Below are positions 1 through 5,402 of a DNA stretch of 5,402 nt, one piece after another (position 1 is the first letter of the stretch; every line of letters starts with the position of its first letter). The stretch is from Prevotellaceae bacterium (lineage in GTDB: Bacteria > Bacteroidota > Bacteroidia > Bacteroidales > Paludibacteraceae). Under the pieces are notes generated by a model. The model saw only the letters and a list, made by a program, of their open reading frames with translations. It was not told the origin of the DNA and did no database searches. The stretch lies in assembly GCA_031290375.1 (NCBI GenBank), contig JAITNR010000029.1:1-5402 (forward strand), in the 5' to 3' direction. The translations under genes and the position numbers were made by a program.

Positions 1-5
1 AAAAA

Positions 6-154
6 TTTTATTCGCAGTGGGGTTTAATACCCCGCAGCTTGCTGTGGTTAAATTATGGCAACGCTTAGAATTCATGGTAGTAAACCCCACACGTACAAAA
101 AATTTCCTCTACAAAAAAATAGCCTCTGCTTGCAGTGGGGATTTTTTATTCGCA
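6..154. repeat. Short direct repeats TTTTATTCGCA (6-16, 144-154) and GCAGTGGGG (14-22, 132-140)
   Basis: Both short words are exact in each copy. In the left copy TTTTATTCGCA comes before and overlaps GCAGTGGGG. In the right copy GCAGTGGGG comes first, followed after three bases by TTTTATTCGCA. This order fits units in a ladder that may continue beyond the left window edge. The spacing (about 118-138 bp) is too long for a CRISPR array. Confidence 0.45.
17..90. repeat. 10-bp perfect inverted repeat, 17-26 with 81-90
   Basis: GTGGGGTTTA at 17-26 is exactly complementary in reverse to TAAACCCCAC at 81-90, with a 54-base loop. A competing local hairpin, GGGGT-TTAAT-ACCCC, sits at 19-33, and another lies at 32-47 (CCGCAGC-TT-GCTGTGG, one G-U on the plus strand). 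The function is unknown. It could be transcript end processing after the large minus-strand gene or a remnant of a small palindromic repeat. Confidence 0.4.
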
Positions 155-157
155 AAT

Positions 158-1852
158 CTATAAAAAATGCAGTACGACCTTTGTGTTTTCAAAAGACACC
201 GTTATTTTTTCTGCTGTTATACAAAAACAGATGGGAGTTCCTTCGATTTTCTGACAATCACCAACATTATCAACAAATCCATCTGTAATAACATAATCGC
301 TAGTCGAAATACAATCATTTTTCTGGTCGGAATATTGCAACGATATTGTTTTACCGTCTGTATTATTTGTAATGTTAAGTCTTCGCGCCTCCGTGAAATA
401 TGCAAATTTATAACCTTCAAGATCAAAATCTACCTTCTGTTTAACGTTGCGAACTGCATCTACACTCTGGTTCTCATGATGTGTTTTAACCGTAACCTTG
501 GGCGGTTTTATTTCGACTGATTCCTTGTTTTTTTCAGTATTAATGATATATTTTATTACACTTGATTCTTCATCAAGTGCGATGAAATCATCAATTTTCT
601 CATTTATGCCGTATTTCTTGCGTTTTTCTACAGCCTCTTGTGTGCGGTTCTCGGCATCTTTGGTTCCGCTATGTTTTGCCTGTATTTCTTTTGTATGAAT
701 CCAGCGTTCGACACAAATTCGTTCCTTTTTTGTGTTATCAACAAAACGTTTTATAGCCAGCTCGTAATATTTTAATGCGTCAATCCTCCTACCGGCTTTT
801 TCAATTGCAGTTCCAATATCAAATACGAGAGAATCAGGAACATTCTCAAATTTTTTAATAAATTCTTTTTCAAGAAAATCGGAAATTGGTCTTTGGATAC
901 TTGACGACTGAGTCGGCAGCTCTTTTGTTCTTGCCAATGCAATAGCGAGATAAAGCGGATTAGCATTCTTGTTTTTTAATGATTCAACAAGTTTTAGGGT
1001 TTTATTCCATGTTTCGTCAAATACAACAGAAACTTGCTGACAAATAGATAATATTGCCATTTCTTTTGGAGCAAGGCATGATGAACAGGATTTAATTATT
1101 CTTTCAAATTGTGCGGCAGAATGAATATTTATAATTTCATTGAATCCTTTATCGTGCTGATTATTCAAAAACAATGCCTGAATTACAATTAGTAACGCAT
1201 CGGCTGAAAGTTTTCCGTTGTATTTACTATATTCTTCTGCAATTTCTGAATATTTTTCAGCGGAAAATAATAATGAAATGTTATCAGGAAAGCCTTTGAT
1301 TTGCATCTGTGCAAATTTATAGTTTTTTTCGTCTTTGCTTGTAGACACATCCCAATAATCAAGCGCAAGTTTGTAATTTGACAAAGAAAATGCCATGCAT
1401 GCGATAATCTCCGGTTGAATAGATATTACTTTCTGTTGATACAATTTTACAGTCTTTTCCAGTAGTAGCGTAGAACCTTGTTTGTTTTCAGTGATTTGTT
1501 TTAAACAGCTATTCACTGCGTTGCCGATCATTTCTTTCATGGCATCATGGGGGAAATACTTATCAAATTGTAACGGTGCTTTATCCAGAATAAAATCTAT
1601 TAAATCGTTTGCTGATTCAATAGTTGGGTTACAAACTGCAAACGCAACACGATAGCACAAAGAATTAATATATGCTGAATTTGACGTAGCTATTTCTATT
1701 ATTTTATTGAATCCAGTTTTGTCATTTGGGATTATATTGGCTAAAAAGAATGCTTCAACCGCTAAATCTGTCCAACCGGCGCCATAAAAGCATTCTCCGG
1801 CAGGAAAATAGTTCTTATCAAAAACCTCGGCATATCCATTACACCTTGCTGA
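158..1852 (-). pseudogene. C-terminal part of a split helicase-repeat protein: TPR-like helical array plus beta-rich tail
   Basis: This frame is the direct in-phase continuation of the helicase gene beyond its TAA at 1853-1855. It stays open for 564 codons to TAG at 158-160. The first 64 codons (1661-1852) have no ATG, GTG or TTG. The first possible start is a TTG at 1658-1660 (500 residues) with no Shine-Dalgarno sequence upstream, so independent translation is unlikely. The early part reads as helical hairpins, including an aromatic/Gly-rich pair (AGECFYGAGWTDLAVEAFF, about 18-36 residues past the stop), a pattern typical of TPR-like repeats. Counting from the TTG, more helices run to about residue 310, with a good TPR-like pair at 279-306 (GTAIEKAGRRIDALKYYELA). 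A charged segment follows (about 313-400), then a beta-rich domain (about 412-500) ending LHFL. Such repeats usually bind proteins. I infer that this is the partner or sensor part of the helicase protein, now separated by a nonsense codon. Confidence 0.75.
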
Positions 1853-1855
1853 TTA
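1853..1855 (-). other. In-frame TAA interrupting the long helicase-repeat reading frame
   Basis: On the minus strand the local codons are TCG CAG TAA TCA GCA AGG. Both sides read as the same alpha-helical repeat region: helices such as LRQAARIYSN come before the stop, and ARCNGYAEVFDK then AGECFYGAG follow it. A single base change (for example CAA to TAA) would account for it. The downstream context TCA GCA does not match the CAR-YYA readthrough signal known from plant viruses, and I see no strong stem-loop immediately 3'. A true stop mutation or a sequence error is therefore more likely than programmed readthrough. Confidence 0.8.
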
Positions 1856-4405
1856 CTGCGAGTTTTGTAAGTTTGAATAAATACGGGCCGCCTGCCGAAG
1901 AAAATATGATTGCTTAGAAACGAGTCCGTTTCCCATTAGGTTCTTTGCTGTTTCTTCTTGATTATCAGAAACATTATCAGAAAAATCTGATAGAGAACCT
2001 TCTGTATAATAAAATCCAAGATTATCAAGCCCCCACTTTTTTTTCGTTTTGTTTATTCCCGACAAATAAGAATTTATTAAGTCGCCATCTTTCGTTACTC
2101 GCCAAATGTTGCTTACGCCAGTGTCATCGTCTAGTATATATAGTTTGCTTTTTGCTCTGCTTACAGCAACATAAGTTTTATTGATATGGTATTGTAATGG
2201 TAATAATTGAGCCCAATCTTCATTTTCAGCTTGATTTATTAATTTGTCGAGTCCGAATTTTCCGCCAAATTTCCACACAGCAACCCTTGCAAACTCTAAT
2301 CCTTTTGCGGAATTTGCGCTTAAAACAGTATAATCTGGAGTTTTCCCATCACTAAATGGTATATTCGTACTCAATTCCGGGTCATCGCGAATCCATTCAA
2401 TTTCATCACCTTCATTACAGGGAATAATAAAAACTGTATCCGTTTTTTGTTTTATACCTTCCCAAAAAATAGCGGATTTTGGTTGAAAACGCGCAATGCC
2501 GGGACCTTCGGTATTTTCCCATGGTACTTGTGGCAATAAGTTTGGTATATTGAATCTGTTTGCCCTAAAAAGTTGCAACGCATTGCAAAAATTAACAATG
2601 TTTTGTGTTGATCGATAATTATTTTTTAATTCCTTGAAGTTTAGTTTAGGGGTCCTGGCGCTATCAGGATATACCGAAAGAATAAACTTTTCGGTAAATA
2701 AAGCGGTAATCGCGTCCCACCTAAATCCCGTTGGATTTAATGTTTGGAGTTCATCTCCGGCAAAGACAAACGGTATTCTTGACACATAATGAAGTGGAAT
2801 ATCCCTGTCCGAAAAAATTGATAGCCGATATATCACTTCCATTTCTATTCTGGTAAAATCCTGAGATTCATCACAGAAAATGCCCGAGAACCGAGGTGTT
2901 ACAAGCTCTATTTCAATGACATGGCGGACTAAATCTTGGTCGTCCCATAGTTTTTTGTCATCTTTTAATTCTTTGTACCATTTCCAAACCGTCTCGTATA
3001 TTTTTTTGTACAATTCCAAGCTGACAGTCTTTTGATCTTCTTCTAGTCCAATATACTCTTCCGGTTCAAGATAGTCATCAGGACTAATGCCTTTAATATA
3101 TGTTCGTATTACATGCCAACTTATGTCGGCAGGATATTCTTTTTGGGCAATTTTATCTGTGTTGAATTTGTCATGCCATAGTTCTATAAACATAGAATAA
3201 TTGACATAATTATTCTGCAAGAAATGGTTGTCATCGTCAACAATGCTTAACAGATATTTTCTTAATTCATGGAACGACTCATCTAGTTTTTGCTTTAAGT
3301 CGTCATCATCAATTTCATTCTTTTGTTGTGCCGCAAAATTGCTGTTTGTCTTTAATAAACTAAAAATAAATTTCTTTGCTTGTTTTAATAATTCAGAATT
3401 ATATGTAAAATAAGCGGGGGGCGACATAGCGTCTGAATATGAAAGATAGCGAAAAAAGTATTCCGCAAAAACATATTGAAGAATTGTTGATTTACCGCTT
3501 CCTGCTCGTCCGTTAATAAAAAGCGGGAACGGTTTTTGCTCGGTAGTTGATTTTAGGACGGTTATTTCTTCTCCTGAAAGGGCGAAGTTACTCTGAGAAT
3601 CTTTTTCAATATCAAACCACAGATCGGGATCAGCAATCAGATACTGCGGATATGATCTTCTGGCGAGCCTTGCGACCTCTGTAGTTTCTTGACGTTTTTT
3701 CCATTGCTCAACAATCTCGTCAATATTTTCTTCAATTGAGTAAAGTCCAATTAAAAATATATAGTTTTTTTCGCGGTCAGCAAAAAAGACTATATTATGG
3801 CCTGATAAGCTTTTGATATCTATGCAATGCTTATCCGCATTCATGCCATTTGCAAGGTCAGAAACCGCATCGCAAATAGGACTGAAATAATTAGTATATG
3901 ATTTACCGTTAATCGCTTTTATCCAATCATCTGATTCATAAATCAAAGCTTCGTTTTCGAGGCTATACGTCGTATTTGAACTAAAGAGAAACGAATTTTC
4001 TTCTTCCGACAAAGGTTTCTTTTTCGGAGGAGGGTCTTTTACAATTTTTTCCTCAACAAACTTCCTCAATTCTTCCGGCTTCACTCGTCGAAGAAATTTA
4101 TCGCCATTATCAATGGCTTTACATTGAAAATCATCATACTCCCTATCTCCACGTATTAGAACAGAGAGAAATTTTATTACCGAATATTCGATACCGCTTA
4201 TGTTGATAATTTCTTGCGCCGCAACAAGACGCCCCTGTTTTGAGCCAAATTTCTTTTTCACAAAATACGGGGTGGGGAACGGATCAAAATTTGATATGCT
4301 TTGATTGCACTCAACATCGCGAGCAGCTTTTTCAAGTGCGTCGGTGCAATCATGAGACTTTGCTTCACTTCTACACTCATCTGTGATATAAACTATATAC
4401 TCCAT
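1853..4405 (-). CDS. UvrD/Rep-type superfamily 1 DNA helicase, large, truncated at C-terminal repeat region
   Basis: This 850-residue protein carries the SF1A helicase motifs in order: Walker A GRAGSGKST (299-307, K305), motif Ia around TYNSELL (334-340), Walker B DESQD (512-516), motif III GDELQ (550-554), motif IV NNYRS (595-599, R598), motif V SAKGLEF (699-705) and motif VI YVAVSRAK (745-752, R750). All key residues for ATP binding and hydrolysis are present, so the core should be active as a 3'-5' translocase or helicase by family analogy. The usual Q-motif glutamine appears replaced (LSGEE, 276-280). The N-terminal 270 residues are outside the helicase core. Residues 58-93 end in RGDREYDDF and faintly recall the RelE/ParE toxin fold. 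After residue 770 an acidic linker leads into helices (about 815-850) that continue in frame beyond the TAA. ATG 4403-4405 is chosen because AAGGAG lies five bases upstream. No signal peptide or membrane segment is seen, so it is presumably cytoplasmic. Confidence 0.93.
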   Translation of the reverse strand: MEYIVYITDECRSEAKSHDCTDALEKAARDVECNQSISNFDPFPTPYFVKKKFGSKQGRLVAAQEIINISGIEYSVIKFLSVLIRGDREYDDFQCKAIDNGDKFLRRVKPEELRKFVEEKIVKDPPPKKKPLSEEENSFLFSSNTTYSLENEALIYESDDWIKAINGKSYTNYFSPICDAVSDLANGMNADKHCIDIKSLSGHNIVFFADREKNYIFLIGLYSIEENIDEIVEQWKKRQETTEVARLARRSYPQYLIADPDLWFDIEKDSQSNFALSGEEITVLKSTTEQKPFPLFINGRAGSGKSTILQYVFAEYFFRYLSYSDAMSPPAYFTYNSELLKQAKKFIFSLLKTNSNFAAQQKNEIDDDDLKQKLDESFHELRKYLLSIVDDDNHFLQNNYVNYSMFIELWHDKFNTDKIAQKEYPADISWHVIRTYIKGISPDDYLEPEEYIGLEEDQKTVSLELYKKIYETVWKWYKELKDDKKLWDDQDLVRHVIEIELVTPRFSGIFCDESQDFTRIEMEVIYRLSIFSDRDIPLHYVSRIPFVFAGDELQTLNPTGFRWDAITALFTEKFILSVYPDSARTPKLNFKELKNNYRSTQNIVNFCNALQLFRANRFNIPNLLPQVPWENTEGPGIARFQPKSAIFWEGIKQKTDTVFIIPCNEGDEIEWIRDDPELSTNIPFSDGKTPDYTVLSANSAKGLEFARVAVWKFGGKFGLDKLINQAENEDWAQLLPLQYHINKTYVAVSRAKSKLYILDDDTGVSNIWRVTKDGDLINSYLSGINKTKKKWGLDNLGFYYTEGSLSDFSDNVSDNQEETAKNLMGNGLVSKQSYFLRQAARIYSNLQNSQ

Positions 4406-4410
4406 AAAAA

Positions 4411-4416
4411 CTCCTT
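4411..4416 (-). promoter_or_regulatory. Shine-Dalgarno site of the helicase gene
   Basis: AAGGAG on the minus strand is followed by TTTTT and then the ATG at 4403-4405. The near-consensus sequence and five-base spacing fix this start codon. Confidence 0.85.
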
Positions 4417-4461
4417 TTTAGCAGTCTATTTTTAAAAATGCACGCGCACTTTACATAAGTC

Positions 4462-4490
4462 TACTATGAGACATGAGCAAGCTCATACTA
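4462..4490. promoter_or_regulatory. Operator-like imperfect inverted repeat overlapping the candidate -10
   Basis: TACTATGAG (4462-4470) and CTCATACTA (4482-4490) pair at 8 of 9 positions across 11 bases. A nested perfect palindrome ATGAGC-AA-GCTCAT occupies 4473-4486. The structure covers the candidate -10 and predicted start site, where a dimeric repressor would act. It could equally be a generic intergenic palindrome. No regulator gene is seen in the window. Confidence 0.4.
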
Positions 4491-4513
4491 CACGAAAACT
4501 GAAATTTGAACAA
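4485..4513 (-). promoter_or_regulatory. Candidate sigma70-type promoter for the helicase gene
   Basis: On the minus strand a -35-like TTGTTC (4508-4513) and a -10-like TAGTAT (4485-4490) are separated by exactly 17 bases. They match the consensus at 3/6 and 4/6 positions, so strength is uncertain. Transcription would start near 4478, giving a leader of about 70 bases before the ATG. No better-spaced pair was noticed between 4406 and 4526. Confidence 0.4.
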
Positions 4514-4526
4514 CTAGGGCACTGCC

Positions 4527-4895
4527 TCAGGGGTGCAACTTTATATAGTATGTAAATCCGGACAATAAAAAGGCTTTATATGGCTTTTTTGACATCATCC
4601 TCCCATAAACCGCTCTCTTCCTTAGCCCTGAGGGACAAGGGGAAGGCTTTCTCAGGTACGCAGCACACGCGCTACGCGCCAGCGCTTGCACATACTCTTT
4701 TTTTAACAGATCATGCGTTACACCATCTTTCCTCAAACGCATATTGTCACTCGAAAATACCACTGCCGGTTTGTTCTCCCGCCATGTCGAATCGTTCTTG
4801 TCTTTTTTTCGCGTGTTTATCGTCACTCCATCTGCTGTATACGACACATCCACATCCTCTAAAAACAAGTGTTTTGTACCCCGTTTTCTTACCAA
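4527..4895 (-). pseudogene. 3' fragment of an unrecognised small gene, out of phase with its 5' part
   Basis: This open frame has no ATG at its head, only a TTG at 4893-4895, and an in-frame TGA lies just upstream at 4923-4925. Its first 72 residues or so look like genuine protein: a Lys/Asp-rich soluble sequence with segments VRKRGTKHLFLEDVDVSY and KPAVVFSSDNMRLRKDG. From about residue 74 it reads through a repeat shared with the window's right end (4637-4661), and the rest (CAAYLRKPSPCPSG onward) is probably repeat-derived and not the native C-terminus. It starts right where the neighbouring upstream frame (4889-5125) stops, in a different phase, so both are probably halves of one gene broken by insertion or frameshift. 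I do not recognise the family. Confidence 0.4.
4637..4661. repeat. 25-bp direct repeat, copy 1
   Basis: This segment starts AAGGGGAAGGCTTTCTCAGG and is identical over 25 bases to 5376-5400. It lies inside the 3' fragment of the small broken gene and appears to have replaced its native C-terminal coding. GC-richer palindromic DNA follows at 4662-4690 (ACGCGCTACGCGCC). Confidence 0.8.
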
Positions 4896-5125
4896 ACGGA
4901 AGGGTGAAAGCGCCTGTGGCGCTCAGCGCTCTTGAACGATGTTTGGTTTTGTCCCCAGAACGCCGTTTCCACCATCATCTTTTTTGTCATCTTGAACGGC
5001 AGTTTATCTGTGCCCAAATATTCGTCAAGCGGTATTACCAGCTTCTGTTTTACCGTCACCCCTTCGCTCTCCGGCTTGGTTACTAGCTCCGGCTTGCTTA
5101 CTACCCGCAAAATCGTACGGCGCAT
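4889..5125 (-). pseudogene. 5' fragment of the same unrecognised small gene
   Basis: The frame begins at ATG 5123-5125, preceded at seven bases by a G-run (GGGGGG, 5133-5138) that can serve as Shine-Dalgarno. The first 65 residues or so look like a real soluble protein with segments VTVKQKLVIPLDEYLG and KMMVETAFWGQNQTSF. The last residues (SAERHRRFHPSVW) are encoded by a dispersed repeat copy at 4900-4921 and its flank, after which a stop follows and the plausible sequence resumes in another phase. No signal peptide or membrane helix is seen. The family is unknown. An intact short gene of 78 codons is possible but less likely given the repeat-encoded tail. Confidence 0.45.
4900..4921 (+). repeat. 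Dispersed palindromic repeat, copy at the frameshift point
   Basis: The 22-base segment (core CGCCTGTGGCG, hairpin GCGCC-TGT-GGCGC at 4910-4922) matches the reverse complement of 5182-5203 at 20 of 22 positions. It sits exactly where the reading frame of the small minus-strand gene changes phase, so its insertion is a plausible cause of the break. Confidence 0.6.
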
Positions 5126-5132
5126 TTCGTTT

Positions 5133-5138
5133 CCCCCC
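5133..5138 (-). promoter_or_regulatory. G-rich Shine-Dalgarno-like site
   Basis: Six G residues on the minus strand, preceded by CA, sit seven bases before ATG 5123-5125. This supports the start of the small broken gene. It is not a perfect AGGAGG. Confidence 0.45.
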
Positions 5139-5181
5139 TGCTATACTCTGTATCTTCCGTGTCCTTTTTCCGCAATTAATC

Positions 5182-5203
5182 CGCCACAGGCGGTTTCAGC
5201 CTT
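5182..5203 (-). repeat. Dispersed palindromic repeat, inverted copy upstream of the small gene
   Basis: Its reverse complement matches 4900-4921 at 20/22 positions. The hairpin CCGCC-ACA-GGCGG spans 5181-5193. The two inverted copies bracket the 5' fragment of the small gene. Confidence 0.6.
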
Positions 5204-5250
5204 GCCCTTGGTAAGAGAAGGGCGTTCAGCAAGCCCTACAGAAAAACCCT

Positions 5251-5323
5251 TACGGTGAAGTGCGCGGCAAGGAGCATGGAGCAACGTATGCGCTAACGGT
5301 AGAGTGCGCGGTAACGAGTATGG
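5251..5323 (+). repeat. Imperfect direct repeat pair, 5251-5279 and 5295-5323
   Basis: The two 29-base units share 23 positions, including ACGGT, AGTGCGCGG and the ATGG end, with starts 44 bases apart. The differences are mostly transitions, which suggests an old local duplication or members of a dispersed family. Confidence 0.6.
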
Positions 5324-5325
5324 CA

Positions 5326-5340
5326 CGATGCGTAGCATCG
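5326..5340. repeat. Perfect 6-bp hairpin CGATGC-GTA-GCATCG
   Basis: A six-base perfect stem with a three-base loop, directly after the imperfect direct repeats and followed by AT-rich DNA. No T-run follows directly on either strand, so a terminator is not claimed. Confidence 0.45.
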
Positions 5341-5375
5341 AAAATTATGAGCCCCAATTTAGATTAGGTGTCGAT

Positions 5376-5400
5376 AAGGGGAAGGCTTTCTCAGGTACGC
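5376..5400. repeat. 25-bp direct repeat, copy 2, at the window edge
   Basis: Identical over 25 bases and in the same orientation as 4637-4661, with starts 739 bp apart. The flanks differ immediately (C versus T before; AG versus GG after), although the right-hand context is cut by the window end. It may be part of a longer dispersed repeat. Confidence 0.8.
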
Positions 5401-5402
5401 GG

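Larger units (their letters stand above)
1..157. other. Repeat-rich intergenic region downstream of the helicase-repeat gene
   Basis: No convincing gene lies here. The stretch is AT-rich with short GC-richer blocks. An 11-bp direct repeat (TTTTATTCGCA) is at 6-16 and 144-154. GCAGTGGGG occurs at 14-22 and again at 132-140. A perfect 10-bp inverted repeat pairs 17-26 (GTGGGGTTTA) with 81-90 (TAAACCCCAC). Two small hairpins lie inside it, at 19-33 and 32-47. Transcription of the large minus-strand frame would run into this region, so one of these structures could end the transcript. None is a textbook hairpin followed directly by a T-run on the minus strand, so I do not call a terminator. Confidence 0.5.
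5126..5402. other. Repeat-rich intergenic region at the right edge
   Basis: I see no convincing gene here. The stretch holds the Shine-Dalgarno-like G-run (5133-5138), the dispersed hairpin (5181-5193), a second stem GCCCTT/AAGGGC (5204-5209 with 5218-5223), two imperfect direct repeats (5251-5279, 5295-5323), a perfect hairpin at 5326-5340, an AT-rich spacer (5341-5375) and the 25-bp repeat (5376-5400). Open frames across it on either strand have compositions expected of repeat DNA and not of protein. Confidence 0.5.

Noticed and set aside
1..157. CRISPR array
   Set aside because: Repeat words are only 9-11 bp, occur twice, and are spaced more than 100 bp apart in differing order. There is no regular repeat-spacer pattern and there are no cas genes.
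55..520. Plus-strand open frames at 55-288 and 167-520
   Set aside because: They overlap the coding end of the large minus-strand gene or the repeats, lack a Shine-Dalgarno site, and have unprotein-like Phe/Cys/Ile-rich composition.
158..1660. Independent 500-residue gene starting at TTG 1658-1660
   Set aside because: No ribosome binding site lies before this TTG or the first internal ATG, and protein-like sequence continues in frame upstream all the way to the TAA at 1853-1855.
1844..1861. Programmed stop-codon readthrough signal
   Set aside because: The bases after TAA (TCA GCA) do not fit the CAR-YYA readthrough context and no strong 3' stem-loop is visible. Not excluded, but less likely than a nonsense mutation or sequence error.
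4505..4540. Rho-independent terminator after the small broken gene (GCAC...GTGC around 4520-4537)
   Set aside because: The stem is only four bases with a ten-base loop and no T-run follows on the minus strand.
4580..5086. 168-codon plus-strand open frame opposite the small broken gene
   Set aside because: Composition is rich in His, Leu, Ser and Cys with no domain-like pattern, it runs through repeats, and the opposite strand gives far more protein-like sequence. It is an antisense shadow.
5141..5338. 65-codon minus-strand open frame
   Set aside because: It is encoded entirely by the hairpins and imperfect repeats, and its composition mirrors those repeats.

Overview
The window looks like an accessory stretch of a bacterial chromosome with AT-rich coding DNA. 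All supportable genes lie on the minus strand, and the flanks carry many short GC-richer palindromic repeats. No taxonomic marker (rRNA, tRNA, housekeeping gene) is present. The base composition and repeat style remind me of host-associated spirochaetes such as Treponema, but this is a low-confidence impression.

Most of the window (158-4405) is one long minus-strand reading frame broken by a single in-frame TAA at 1853-1855. Upstream of the stop is an 850-residue UvrD/Rep-type superfamily 1 helicase with a complete set of recognisable motifs (Walker A, DESQD, GDELQ, NYRS, AKGLEF, YVAVSRAK) and the start of an alpha-helical repeat region. Downstream, the same frame stays open for 564 codons and continues the helical (TPR-like) region, then a charged segment and a beta-rich C-terminal domain, ending at TAG 158-160. 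The first 64 codons after the TAA contain no ATG, GTG or TTG, and no ribosome binding site is visible. The simplest reading is a single protein of about 1415 residues interrupted by a recent nonsense mutation (for example CAA to TAA). Stop-codon readthrough and a sequencing error remain possible. A good Shine-Dalgarno site, a plausible promoter and an operator-like inverted repeat precede the gene.

Upstream (4527-5125, minus strand) lie two adjacent open frames in different phases. They look like the 5' and 3' parts of one small unrecognised gene. The phase change falls at a short dispersed repeat (4900-4921) that recurs in inverted orientation at 5182-5203 upstream of the gene. The 3' part runs into a second repeat (4637-4661) that recurs exactly at 5376-5400 at the window's right edge. 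This neighbourhood appears to be decaying under small repeat insertion.

The left edge (1-157) and right edge (5126-5402) carry no convincing gene, only direct and inverted repeats and hairpins. The helicase-repeat protein may be a defence or nucleic-acid-surveillance factor by analogy with other large SF1 helicase fusions in accessory regions. Nothing in the window proves that role.
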